DNA from: Xenoacremonium recifei
Taxonomy: Eukaryota; Ascomycota; Sordariomycetes; Hypocreales; Nectriaceae
Assembly (NCBI GenBank): GCA_012184525.1
Contig: WOFQ01000008.1
Coordinates: forward strand, 496,001-560,000
Direction of reading: 5' to 3'
DNA: 64,000 bases
Of this stretch, positions 10,570 to 21,438 are shown one piece after another. The position numbers and the translations under genes were made by a program. Under the pieces are notes generated by a model, which ran no database searches, was not told the DNA's origin, and saw nothing but the letters and a program-made list of their open reading frames with translations. Positions within the stretch are counted from its first letter, which is position 1, and the number at the start of each line of letters is the position of its first letter.

Positions 10570-12169
10570 ATGCCAAGCTATAATAACATTACAAAAAATT
10601 TAACAGAAAAGATAGAGCCTTTGGTTGTAGGCCGGAGTTTGGACGGCGAAGGGTATCGGGAGTAAAGGGAGAGCAAAGCAGGCGAAGGGAATGGTCCAAG
10701 TGATGCTCCTATAGGTGGTCCGAATCTAATGAAATCTTGTCAGTATCAAAGCTGGGCCTCATCAATACTGATCTTCTGAACGTCCAAGGGTTTCGGGGCA
10801 TCAACCGGAGGGTTTGTTGAAGATCTCCACATTTCCCGGCCGTGGACCTCCGTTTCCATCCCGGATGTCCGCCCGGTGACCTTCTGCCATATTGAGGGGG
10901 TTCAGTTAACGTGCGGAGTAGCATACGATAGATATGTGTTCCATTCTGTGTTCTTTTATATAGGGAGCATAGATAGCGACACAGACTGGTGCTGTTGAAA
11001 TTAATGCCGAGCAGTTCCATGAAGAGAAAGCAGTATTCTACGGAAGATCTTGGCTCTAGATCGTTGCAACAAGTAATTACGGAGTACGGAAAACGGGACG
11101 TAGCAACAGAATAAGATGTATAAGCCTGGTTTTTATGCCCACGACTAAAGCTGCTGCTGCAACCTGCATTCGGAATAAGCCTTACAACACAACGGCGCAT
11201 TCGTTATCTTATCATTATGCAGCCAGGAATTAGATCGCCGATGTTTAATGACCAGCTAGAGCAGGTACGGATTAATGACTCGCTTCGAGAAATTCCATGT
11301 TGTTGACTCTAGCGGGTCAAGCAAAACAATGTGCACATTGCTACTTTAGGCCCAATGAAAAGCGGCGATGAGATCACGGATACAAGTCTTTGTAAGACGT
11401 CGACTTTATATAATGCGATTTACACTCGAAAAGCCCTGCACCAATCTCACCCGGGGCTGCATGCATTGGCCACGTCCCCCCCCCCCCGCGTGCCCAATCT
11501 GCACTCGAACCACCTGTCCGATCGCATTCATCCAGGATCCAGAATCCAAAGTCAACGATTCTGCATTCCGCACCTTGACTCACGATCCTCGGCAAGGTTC
11601 CTGATAAGCTCAGCCAAATAGCGCACGCCCGACCCCGGGCGACCCTCACCGTTCCTCCAGCACGTACTAAGGCTCCGGCGCAGATACGGAGCCGGTGCTA
11701 AACCCATCTCAAATCTCACCAAATTCGGGTACGTAACGACTCTCCCAGAACCGCCTCTGACTGGCTCGCAACGCTCCATCCCCAAGGGCCTCCAGTGCTT
11801 GGCGTCCAGAGTCATGCCTGTGAAAAGCCAAGAGCCACTAGCCATCCCGCCTCTCCGTTGCCTTCTGATAGCGGAACCAACTGCTGATAGCACATGGCCC
11901 TGCGAGCTCCTGATGTGATGATCCAATGCGTGGTGTTGCCTTATCGTTTGTGCAATCCATTTCCTTGGGGACCACCTTTTGACAGTTCCCGTCCCCCAGC
12001 CCCGGGGAGGTATAAGACATGCCACTCCTCGGACGCGCCCGCGCGTTAGACAAACCGACGTCACATTGTTTGCAAAGATTTCAATTCGTCCTCCTTGTCG
12101 CAACTGATACCTGATCGTCACTTTCATCTGGATACGCCTGAAAGCGTCCTCTCTCCCGCCTTATCAGCC
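10570..12169. other. Intergenic spacer
   Basis: About 1.6 kb with no credible gene. Minus-strand frames at 10709-11200 and 11552-12127 have no domain or splice support. A run of about a dozen C lies near 11476-11487, and a palindrome-like nonamer TACGGAGTA lies at about 11079-11087. Confidence 0.4.
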
Positions 12170-12705
12170 ATGACAACAGCAGAGGTCTCCCACGGTCGCG
12201 GCGGCGCCGGCAATTTCGAACCCGACGATACCAAGTACGTTGACGGAGAGGTCGTCCGAGCTGGCGTTGAGGGTAGCCATGGTGATGGCGCATATAGCTC
12301 TGGCCGCGGAGGTATGCAATGCCGATCTTCTCTTTTGCGCCTCCCTTTTCCGCATGAAAGATCTGTCTTTTTTTTCTCCTTCCCATCACTGGATTCATTT
12401 AATCATGTTCTGACGCCGGAATGACTAACTTGATAATTGAAGGTGCTGGAAACATTGGCGACATAGGCACCAAAACCGCCGAGCGCAAAGATGTCGATGT
12501 AGTTCCTGAAGCCGCTGTCCGTCCGAGTCAAGACGGCAGGGACTTCCACACTGGCCGTGGCGGCGCGGGCAACGAGCAGAAGGCTAGCGAGGAGCAGCCG
12601 CCCAAGAAGTCTGTTGAGAAGCCTGCTGCCGAGCCCACCCCTCCTGTGAGAATCAGCGTTGCCGACAAGCTCAAGGCAAAGCTGTTTGGATCCTTCAAGA
12701 AATAG
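12170..12705 (+). CDS. DUF3602 (Par32-like) GRGGAGN-repeat protein
   Basis: Two exons (12170-12311 and 12443-12705) give a 134-residue hydrophilic protein. The motif G-R-G-G-A-G-N occurs three times: near the N-terminus (HGRGGAGNF), across the splice junction (SGRGG/AGNIG) and in the second half (GRGGAGNEQ). The middle copy is only complete when the intron is removed, which supports the splicing. The C-terminal VADKLKAKLFGSFKK is a probable amphipathic basic helix. In yeast the family member Par32 is phosphorylated under TORC1 inhibition and inhibits ammonium transporters Mep1/Mep3. Whether this fungal protein does the same is inference. It is small, probably disordered and soluble. Confidence 0.85.
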
Positions 12706-14425
12706 GCAAATCTTGTCCTTCAGCTGGTTGTTTGGCTTGCTCCAATGAGATGATAGACGTCGCATTTGGGGAATCCAAGAGTTGGGGAATGTTGTTCAAA
12801 ACCTGACTGGTCAACTCATGTTTGCATTTTGTCAAAAGACCTACCTATGATACCTCATCCTCTTACTTTTCGTTACTGAGAATAATACAGCCAATTTTTG
12901 AATGCACCTTAGAGTGCGTCGACCACGATATAATGGAATCCAATACGTCCGTTACCTAGGTTGAACCCATTTTATTCTCCAACCGCTTCTAAGTGCTAGA
13001 GTAGTCTACTGCAGGACGGTATAATAAGCTTGATCACGGGATCTGACCACGGAGTTGCAGCCGCCATGGGTATCAGACGTTCGATTAGGGTTATCGCTCA
13101 GATTCATATCCGCGTCGCAACATGCAGTCGAGCCGCTTTAGGCCTACAGCACATACGTGGCATGTAAAGATTTGATCTGTCAAATGTAACCAACCTACAG
13201 TGGTCTATTGCGTTTCTTCTTATGCCCACGCCCCCCTCGTTGGCTGTCAGATATGATTCGTGCTCTGCATAACTCATGGGTGCTGGATACTCATGTTTCG
13301 TGAATGGTCTCGATCTACGAGCCTTTGGTTTCAAGCATAAATAATGGCCATGAAGCTGCTATTAATGCAATTTGGGCGCTGCGAGTGCCTTTGAGGGTTC
13401 TATGGAGGAAATTGACTGTTCTACTCCTCGCTCCTAATGATCTGAGAGCAGAGTCGCATTTCATATCGTATCTGACTCGGGTCAGTTCAAAAGAAACGTC
13501 AAGTGGCGTGATAAAAACGGAGTCACCACTTGAGGTGACATCCGCAGGAAGCTACCTGATACAAACAAGGAAGTGAAGAGTTAGTTCGAGGTCTAAGATC
13601 AACTATCGTGACGTTTCCAAGAGGCGGCAGAGAGGATCCTAAGACCCCAGACTCCACTTCCCCTCATGCCTTTGGCCTTTAGCGCTATGAACATCACGGT
13701 TCTCAGCGATCACGGGCCGCTCATTCAGCTCTGATGGTTCTCAACACCGTTCTTCATGAACTTTAAATATAGGGACTCGTTCAGTGGATCATAGGTTCAT
13801 CTTGTTTTTGAAGAGATGTCAGAGCATAGCTGTACCGGGAACTCTGAATGCGGCAACCCGACGTCACAGAGACCTGAGAACAAGGGTCCTTGGGGCCTTG
13901 ATAAGCGCTGGGCGGAAGATCGTCCAGGCAATCCCTCCGCCTGAAGCTGTACACCAACTGGAACGGGCCAAAACTGACTAGGCTGTGGGATACCGTCGCG
14001 ACGACAAAGTCCCTGTTAGTCCTTTTCAAGAATAGATATGCTGTGCAAGATTTCGGCAGTGCCTCGTCGTGCAGGTCTGGCAGGGTCCTGAGCGGCGGTT
14101 CGTCGGGTTGAAGAAGTCGATAAGTAAAAGGGAGCCGTCGTGAATCGTGACTCCATCCCCTCCCTCCTCGGTTTCAGCCCAGCTCTGCGCGGATCGCTAC
14201 GAACAGCATGCCTGTTCAAAAATAGCCACTATTTCCGAATTTTGATCGTCTGCTCATGGCGCGGAAAGCTGTCTGTGTGCACTGCTGTTTGTCCTTTTCT
14301 CTGCGGCGAAAGGGCATGCAGCTGGTGCCTTGCAGGTTGCTGACGGTGTAAGGTAAGGTACCCTTGTGACGCCTATCACGTGCGCCCTGCTACGTCACGG
14401 GTTGGACGGAAGCGTGCTGCGAATC
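12706..14425. other. Intergenic spacer
   Basis: About 1.7 kb without a supportable gene. Open frames on both strands are under 100 codons, overlap each other and show no domain. It presumably contains the 3' end of the DUF3602 gene and the atg22 promoter. Confidence 0.4.
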
Positions 14426-16464
14426 ATGGCGCCGAACTTTGAATCGACAAGGCCACCTCTCCAGGGACAACGGCTCTGGTCTGGGCTTTCAATCCTGTCC
14501 AAACGCTCATTCAGGTCATATACAACATCTTCTTTCGAGGCCGACGACGAGCGATCTTCCGGCGACGACTTCGACGACGAACAGGACGGCATGAGCTCTC
14601 GCGGGAGCGAAGCTGATGGGCGCCGGCCGCTGGCGTCGCGCCATGCCGGTCATGATGCGCGCCCAACGAGTCGCAAGGAGCTCATGGGCTGGTATAGCTA
14701 CGCGTTTGCCGCAGAAACATATGTAGTGTGTGGAATTGGTATGGTCTCAAAGCTCCAGCGACGCGCCTTGGTCAAGACTAATCTCTGGTCACAGGCTCAT
14801 TCATACCCATCCTCCTCGAGACCTTGGCCCGAGAAAACGGCGTCCTCCTCTCAGATCGCACGACTCCCTGCGGATCCAGCGACAGCAAACAGAAAGACGA
14901 TGGCCAATGTATTGTCTACGTTCTCGGAATGGAGATCAACACAGCTAGTTTTGCCATGTACACCTTCTCCGTCAGCGTTCTGATCCAGGCTCTCCTGGTG
15001 GTCAGCATCAGCTGCGCTGCCGACCACGGCAACTATAGGAAGAAGCTCCTCCTGACCTTCGCGTGGATTGGAAGCTTCGCTGTGATGTCCTACATCTTTA
15101 TTGACAAGAGCACTTACATCTTGGGTGCGATCTTAACAATCATATCCAACACTTCCTTCGGCGCGTCCTTCGTGTTATTAAACTCGTTCTTACCCCTCCT
15201 CGTACGTTATCATCCGGAGGTCATCGAAGCAAATATGTCAGCAACACCTGATCTCGGGGATTCAACCCTGGAGTCTCGCCCTTTGGCCAACTCTATTGGA
15301 GACATGGAACCTGCAATGGTCAATTCGACCTCGGCGTTACTGGCGGAAGAGGGCGTTCCACTGAAGCGAACGGCAACTCACGAAGAAATCACTTCCAAGG
15401 AGCTTCAGCTATCAACACGGATTTCTGCCATTGGAATAGGCACGGGCTACATTGCAGCGTTATTCCTGCAGTGCATTTCTATTGGTATTCTGATCGCTAT
15501 GCGCAACACAACCTGGGCGCAAAGAGTAGTCCTCTTTCTGGTTGGGGTTTGGTGGACAATCTTCACTATCCCAGCTGCGATGTGGCTACGGCCAAGGCCC
15601 GGACCGCCGTTGGTGAAGGATGGAAAGAAGGGTATTCGATCATGGTTCGCATATATCATTTACGCCTGGAAAAGCCTTTTCACCACCATCCAATTGGCCC
15701 GACGCCTCCTGGATATCGTATTGTTCCTTGCGGGGTGGTTTCTACTATCGGACGCCATTGCTACAACTTCATCCACAGCTATACTTTTTGCGAAAACGCA
15801 ATTACACATGCGGCCGTGGGCCCTAGGGATGATCAATGTGATCTCAACCCTCGCAGGAGTTTGTGGAGCGTTCGGGTGGTCCACGATTTCGCAGCTGCTC
15901 AAGCTTCAGCCCCATCACACGATCCTCGTTTGCATCGCCCTCTTTGAAGTCATTCCGATATATGGATTGATGGGCTACCTGCCTTTTGTGCAGAACTGGG
16001 GCGTCATTGGTTTACAGCAGCCTTGGGAGATGTATCCCTTGGCTGCTGTGTATGGCTTTGTCCTAGGTGGTCTCAGCGGTTATTGCCGTTCCCTATATGG
16101 TGAACTTATCCCCCCAGGTTCGGAGGCAGCTTTTTACGCCTTGTACGCTATTACCGACAAGGGCTCCAGCGTCTTCGGACCAACAATTGTGGGAGCAATC
16201 ATTGACAGGACTGGAAGCATTCGTCCTGCGTTCTGGTTTCTTGCCGCTCTCGTGGGGCTCCCAGCGCCTTTGATATGGTTTATCAATGTCGAGCGCGGTA
16301 AGCGAGAAGGCGAGAAGCTCGCTGAGAAGATCGAAGGCTTTAAGGCTTCGAGCGAGGAAAGCGACGAAGACCAACTTGAAAGTCGTGGCATGCTAGCGGA
16401 CTATGAAGAAGATGATGAAGAAGATGACGATACGATTCGTGCTAATGGGCGCATGTCGTCTTGA
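14426..16464 (+). CDS. atg22: Vacuolar amino-acid effluxer Atg22
   Basis: Atg22 is an MFS-like vacuolar membrane protein that exports leucine and other amino acids released by autophagic breakdown. Exons 14426-14738 and 14795-16464 give 660 residues. After an acidic, Ser-rich N-terminal tail the family-typical RKELMGWYSYAFAAETYVV opens the first membrane segment, and the intron falls in GIG/SFIPILLETLAREN. About 12 membrane helices follow, with a cytosolic loop near residues 280-320 between the two halves. The SGYCRSLYGELIPPGSEAAF motif is a strong family marker. The C-terminus is strongly acidic (EEDDEEDDDT). Filamentous fungi often have more than one Atg22 copy, and I cannot say which paralogue this is. 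Confidence 0.93.
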
Positions 16465-16904
16465 AGCATTAGCGCAACCAGGAGTGCTTTACATTTGGTC
16501 TTCTATCGGATTTGAGTTGACATCTTGATAGCATTGGATAGCGGCGGCGCATAGGTCTGGTCGGATAGGTAGGTATACACGTATTGGGATTGCATATCGT
16601 CTTATGGAAGATCTCAATCATATAGATTTCTTCTTACATCAATTGATTTCGATTTATATAACTTGCGCCTTACGAACAGATAAATTTAGTTCCCAGATGT
16701 ATCTGATTGCGAGTCAACTATATTAACGTAGGCAGTTGGTAACGGTTTCTGACCAATGCTCCTTTGTCTGCATCAGGGATCCTTGAGGCTAAGACATGGC
16801 TTGAGACCAGGGTTGCTGAGAGGGGTGAGCTGAGCCAACGTCGGGTTTGAGTTCATCCCACCCCGCACGATCTGATATCAGCTGCCTTTCAACTCAACAA
16901 CCTC
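16465..16904. other. Intergenic spacer
   Basis: About 440 bases, AT-rich in its first half, with no ORF of note. It may contain an upstream exon of the PSI-domain gene, whose signal peptide I could not find. Confidence 0.3.
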
Positions 16905-17526
16905 ATGACCAATCGCAAGCATCAAACGCAGACATACGCAAGGCCGTTTGATTACATCATGGAGTTTCCCTATTCCCCAAGCGTTAACTTCTCGGTGTTC
17001 CAAAGCCATTTCGGCTTCCTTGACAGCCAGCGAGACCATTTCCAGCGTTGCTTCTCCCACCAAAACTGTCAAGGCTGTCTCCAGGAGCATGACTGTAGTT
17101 GGTGTCCCTTCGTAAGACTCTAGTAGTGCGCATTTCATCTTTTTCGTCGTATTGACTCTACCTCAGACATGGTCTTGCGTGCCTAACTCGCATTTGATCC
17201 CATTACTTGCCCCGGCTTATGACGAGAATATTTGTCCGCACTGGGCGGAACGATGGGAGCTTCGAACGAAGCCGTTTGGGTGTCAGGTCTCGACCATCAC
17301 GAGTCTAACAGGCATCATCTCAATCGTCTCGACTCTTCTTTTCATCCTGCTAATATTCCTCCTACTATTTGGTATCCGCTGGCTACGACGATACCTCAAG
17401 AAACATCCTGGTTGGTGGCGATTGAATGAATATCAACGGTGGAAAGACATGATCAGGAAAAGAGGTGAACGAGAGCCCTTGCTGCCAGAAAATCGAGCTC
17501 GCAGGGAAGAAGATGCTCGACCATAA
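16905..17526 (+). CDS. PSI-domain single-pass membrane protein (start uncertain)
   Basis: Two exons are visible (to 17111, then 17167-17526), giving 188 residues if ATG 16905 is used; ATG 16959 is in the same frame. A cysteine-rich module resembles plexin-semaphorin-integrin domains: CFSHQNCQGC, then CSWCPF/TWSCVP across the intron, and a late CPHW and GCQ. It is followed by a membrane helix (IISIVSTLLFILLIFLLLF) and a basic juxtamembrane tail (RWLRRYLKKHPGWW). The PSI module should face the lumen or outside, so a signal peptide is expected, but neither ATG is followed by one. An upstream coding exon is therefore possible; a pyrimidine-rich acceptor ending at about 17025 would fit. Function unknown. 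Confidence 0.7.
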
Positions 17527-17640
17527 GTCGGCACAGGATTTCGGAAGACGAAGGACAGATTTTCAGTCATCTTTCTAATGAGACACAAGAGATTGAAGCC
17601 AATTAATAATTGATGACATTCCGACATGTGCAACCCCATG

Positions 17641-17931
17641 TCAGCCAGAGCTCACCGGGGGAATGATGGCAACTTCATCAGCTTCTTGTATCACGATCGT
17701 AGCAGTACCATCTTCACTTGGCACATCTACATACTCCAGGTTGATAGTGACAAGGCAAGATTGGAGTATTTTCGCTCGGATCCCGGGATATTTTGCTTCA
17801 AGTTCCACGAACAGATTCTCTAGAGGAAGAGGCGAAGGGAAAGCTTCGTATTCCTTCCCGGTGTACGAAGTGGCGGTAGCAAAATACAGCACGTTGAAGT
17901 GACCGGATGGAGGTTTCGGAATCGAAGCCAT
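17641..17931 (-). CDS. cnxG: Molybdopterin synthase sulfur carrier subunit (MoaD/MOCS2A)
   Basis: This ubiquitin-fold protein carries sulfur as a C-terminal thiocarboxylate and forms molybdopterin synthase with the large subunit, for molybdenum cofactor synthesis (needed for nitrate reductase and xanthine dehydrogenase). The 96-residue single-exon frame starts MASIPKPPSG, continues NVLYFATATSYTGKE and ends DEVAIIPPVSSG, the expected beta-grasp end with a terminal glycine. The penultimate residue is Ser rather than the textbook Gly; I believe this occurs in other fungal copies but cannot check. The frame remains open upstream to an ATG at 18240, so an extended protein is formally possible. It converges on the PSI gene with only 114 bp between stops. 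The symbol follows Aspergillus nidulans usage. Confidence 0.85.
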   Translation of the reverse strand: MASIPKPPSGHFNVLYFATATSYTGKEYEAFPSPLPLENLFVELEAKYPGIRAKILQSCLVTINLEYVDVPSEDGTATIVIQEADEVAIIPPVSSG

Positions 17932-18249
17932 AGCGGTAGCGGCTAGGTCATGAATACTGGAAGAGGCTTCTGTTAGCTTCTTGCCACAGCCCGGACGTGA
18001 AGAGTTGATGTAAGAGAGAAAGAATTTTGGGTCAGAGATCTTGGTGATAAAATGATACATCAAAGTTGTATTCAGGTAATACATGCTATTTTGAAACATC
18101 ATTCCAAAAACGTAAAAGAGGAAAAGAGAAAAGAGGTTACATACCATGGAGATGTAGAACATCGATCCCATCACGGAAGGCAAATGTGGTGATGGAAAAA
18201 CGAAATGAGATTGGGATGCCCCGCCGAATTTGAAGCGCATCGCGCTCAC
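17932..18249 (-). other. cnxG leader with in-frame upstream ORF and candidate intron
   Basis: On the minus strand an ATG at 18240 opens a frame that runs without a stop into cnxG (103 codons upstream). A donor-like GTATGT near 18144 and acceptor-like AG near 17960 suggest the middle is an intron. If so, the leader would encode a short uORF ending just before the cnxG ATG. The translation is Phe/Met/Tyr-rich and unlike a conserved domain. Confidence 0.35.
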
Positions 18250-18676
18250 GTGATTAGCTACTATGATTCATGGACACTGGTACCTTGGCTTGGGCATGGG
18301 TGCTGGAAGAAATTATACCATCTCGGCTTGATGTCTTCAGTGGCCTTGCCTGAATGGAAAGAGTCTGGTATTTGGCACTGGGCGCAGTCAGAGCGAAAAA
18401 GAATTGTAGTCGAAGAAAGAGCATCGATTTTGCGTATGGGTTAGACCAACTCCGTCGGGGCCTCGAAGAGTCAAATCACTTTTCGTAATCGGATTCCATG
18501 CTGCAGAAGAACTGTTCTGGATTCGCAATGCCAGATCCGTGACTCCTCTAACAAATGAAACTGGGATGCGAGTGATGCCGCCCCAGAGAATATCCCAGTA
18601 CAAGGCGCGCCCGCCTTTCCATGCGAAACTATTCCGTTGTCTACCTTCCAAAACCTCCCCGTTCCGTATCGTTCTT
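18250..18676. other. Intergenic spacer
   Basis: About 430 bases between the cnxG leader and the stop of the S28 gene. No plausible coding region is seen; it likely holds the cnxG promoter and the S28 3' UTR. Confidence 0.35.
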
Positions 18677-19008
18677 TTATCGCAACCGGCGGGCCTCACG
18701 CTCAGACTCGAGCAGGCAGAGGATGTCGTCCTCGCGAACTAGCACACTATGTCAGCGCCCAACTCCATCGGCCAGCCGTGTATCGGATCGTCGTTGCTTC
18801 GTACCTGGGCCCTTCACGTTTCGGATGATCGATCGGGTCTGGTCGTCCATGAACTCGACACGGACCTGGGTGACACCACCTCGAGAACCTATTTCCTGTC
18901 AGATCGGTCGTTCTGGAATTGATATTATATTCTTCGCTGCGACGAACCGGTTCGGCCGAGGACTCGGGTGACCTTAACGAACTTGACGGGAGCCTTGGAG
19001 GAATCCAT
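18677..19008 (-). CDS. rps28: 40S ribosomal protein S28
   Basis: The protein is part of the small ribosomal subunit near the mRNA exit site. Three exons (19008-18948, 18888-18805, 18738-18677) join in phase to 68 residues, the universal S28 length. The sequence runs MDSSKAPVKFVKVTRVLGRT, then GSRGGVTQVRVEFMDDQ, and ends ESEREARRLR, all diagnostic. The first intron uses a GTTCGT donor rather than the common GTRAGT form. Two introns in such a short gene are usual for fungal ribosomal protein genes. All family-conserved residues I can check are present, so the model is very likely exact. Confidence 0.97.
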
Positions 19009-19413
19009 TTTTGCGACCTGGGTCCTGTCAGCGAGGGAATTCGTGAGGTTGTGGGTGCGTGTCGTACTGTGAGGAGTTGTGGATGTCGGTGGTCGCGGAC
19101 GTGATCGTGAGAGTAGGCTTGCTAGATGGAACTTTTTGGTGAAGGTTGTCAGGGTTTTCGTGTGCCGAAGCCCTGCCCCACAAATGCCTAGACCTCTTGG
19201 CTGTGGGATGTCATGTGGTTGGACAACGGTGACCGGGGAAAATATGTTCCCGAGAAGAGCGCCAAGCTCAACCTGTCTTAGCACCATAAGGTAGTCTTGC
19301 TTACCTCCGCCTTCACAAACTCCAAGGCTGCATCACAGTCGAGCAACGATCTTTCATTGGGTCTCGGATTTTGTTTTCAAATATGTAATAGGGTATCTCA
19401 ATGTTCTTTGCGA
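19009..19413. promoter_or_regulatory. rps28 promoter region
   Basis: About 400 bases between the S28 start codon and the stop of dynamitin; both genes read leftward. No gene is seen. It should hold the strong promoter of the ribosomal protein gene and the dynamitin 3' UTR. Confidence 0.4.
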
Positions 19414-20776
19414 CTACAAATCTTCGATGCGCTGTTCGAGATCCTTCACCCAATTGTCCATAATTGTCATGTTGTTTTTCATAGTCACGTCGCCCTCTTG
19501 CATTGCTGCCTCAATTTTCTCGAGGCCATCATTCCATTGCTTGAGCTCCGTCGTCATATCCGCTTGTTGCTTCTCGATCCGACTCAAGGTGTCACTGGCG
19601 TTCGCTGCATCGGCATGAATCTCTCGCAGAGATCGCAACCGATCCAGGAGCGGAGGCAGCATCGGTGTAAGATTCTCAATAGTCGGCAGAATGCCGTAGA
19701 GTGCGTTGATCTTTGCTTCCTGCTCGGACTCTCCGGAGGGTGCACCAGGCGCTGATCGGCCAAGTTCCTCTCGCAACGATTTCGCCTTTTCCCGGGCCTC
19801 GTTCAGTTTGTCCTGCTCGGATGCCAATGCTCTCACTCGACGACTGATAGCGTCAAGATTCGCTGTTGATGCTTGCGCCAGTGCCATAATCTGTTTGTCC
19901 ATGGCATCGAGACTCGGAAGCAAAGCTCTCGGAAGGCCATTGCCATCTGCTTCAGACATAACTGAGGAGCTAATCCCGAGGCCCTTTTCTAATATCAACA
20001 GCCGTCGGTCGAAATCTGCCGCTTTGGCCAAAGCATGGCTCTGTTCATATGCTGGCGCATATGTTACAGTGTAAGTTGCCTCTGTATCTACCCTGGATTC
20101 CGTAACTTCTTCGTCTTCCCTCTGGATTGCTGCGAATTTGGACGTGGGTGGCGCAACCCGAGACAAAGGAGCTTTAGAGATGTCATCGAGTGCTTGGCTG
20201 AGCAACACGAGTTGCGGTTCCTCGCTTGTATCTTGTTTAGCCTCTGCTTTCCGCTTCGCGTATGCGTCTTTCACTTCTTCCACTTCGCGTCTCAGACGGG
20301 CAAGTCTTCGTTCCAAGCTTTCTTCGTCGTCATCGTCAGATAGGTCGCCCAGTTCTTCTGTCCCGTCCTGGAGAATCCGCTGTCTGCGAGTCGAAGCTCT
20401 GTATGATTTGCGTTTCCCATCAACTCGGTCGGAGAAATCTACGCCGTTTGCATCGACGTTCGAGGGCAGAAAACGAGATCGAGCTTCGTCTATTCGTAAT
20501 CGAGATCGCGAGATTCCCGGGGTCTCGTCTTCAACGTCGTAAAACTCGTCGTCGGACACAGTTCGCGCGGCAGTAGTCTAGAGGGTCATGGTAAGCACAG
20601 ATGCTTATCCTTTGAGAATAGCACCCACTGGAATGGTAGAGTTGTCGTCGGTAAGTTCTGGCGTTTCGTAGATGTCTGGGGCCGAATCCTGAGAGTGTTA
20701 GATCTTCCCAGCAGCAGAAGGCAGCACAGCGACTCACCAGATCCGGCAATGCGGCATACTTGCGGTTCAGGGCCAT
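19414..20776 (-). CDS. Dynactin subunit 2 (dynamitin, p50)
   Basis: Dynamitin builds the shoulder of the dynactin complex that links dynein to cargo for nuclear migration and endosome transport. Exons 20776-20738, 20688-20629 and 20577-19414 give 420 residues. The N-terminus (MALNRKYAALPDL, then DSAPDIYETPEL) is the family's conserved p150Glued/Arp1-contact segment; it is complete only after joining exons 1 and 2. The rest is mostly heptad-patterned helix, with long coiled coils around residues 110-160, 255-300 and 340-410 and a Leu-rich end (NWVKDLEQRIEDL). Fungal orthologues include yeast Jnm1, which is more divergent. It is divergent from the rtc4-like gene. Confidence 0.92.
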
Positions 20777-21438
20777 TTCGAGCCCTGTAACGGTTTCGTT
20801 CGAAGTAAACGGTCGTCGATAAGTTTCCTAAGTGCGATGTCGTGTGCGGTCTCAAGAAAGACGGTCAAAGAGACGGTGGGAGGAGGAGATCAAGTATGGA
20901 AACACGTGAAGCTCTCGTTCTTTGTTCGCTCGTCTGGAGGAGCTGTCAACCTCCAACTGGCCCAACTTCTAGGGGGGGTTACAGGGGTCAAGCGCTAAGT
21001 TGCTGTGGCTTGTGCCCCAACCCACTCATAACCCGTCCGTCTGAGGCTCCACTCCCAACGTACATGTGGCGCTGCGCGTTATCGACGCGTCTAGGAAGAG
21101 GCGTTCAAGAACAAAGCATCACTGAACGCTCACGATCCATTATCTGGTCAATTCGTCCTCACAGGCCACCTGGACTCCATTGCACACCGTGAATCGAATA
21201 ATCACATCAGGTATGAGGCATTTTTCCTGTCTAAATTTCGTGCCAGCTAAAAGGAAACAGATTGCCATGCTTGAGGTCACTGTATCGTGAAGTACTCCTG
21301 GCGTCTTCCTGGTAAGGCGGCGTCAGCTAGCAAGGGGTATCTGCAGGGTTTTCTTGAAGGCAACCAAGGAAGCGATACTATCAGGTCACCAAATCCTTCC
21401 ATGGTCAGCATTTACCTGCAACCGAGTTGTCTCCCATC
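20777..21438. promoter_or_regulatory. Divergent promoter, dynamitin / rtc4-like
   Basis: About 660 bases separate the two start codons. Short frames here have no support. Both promoters and leaders must lie within it. Confidence 0.4.
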
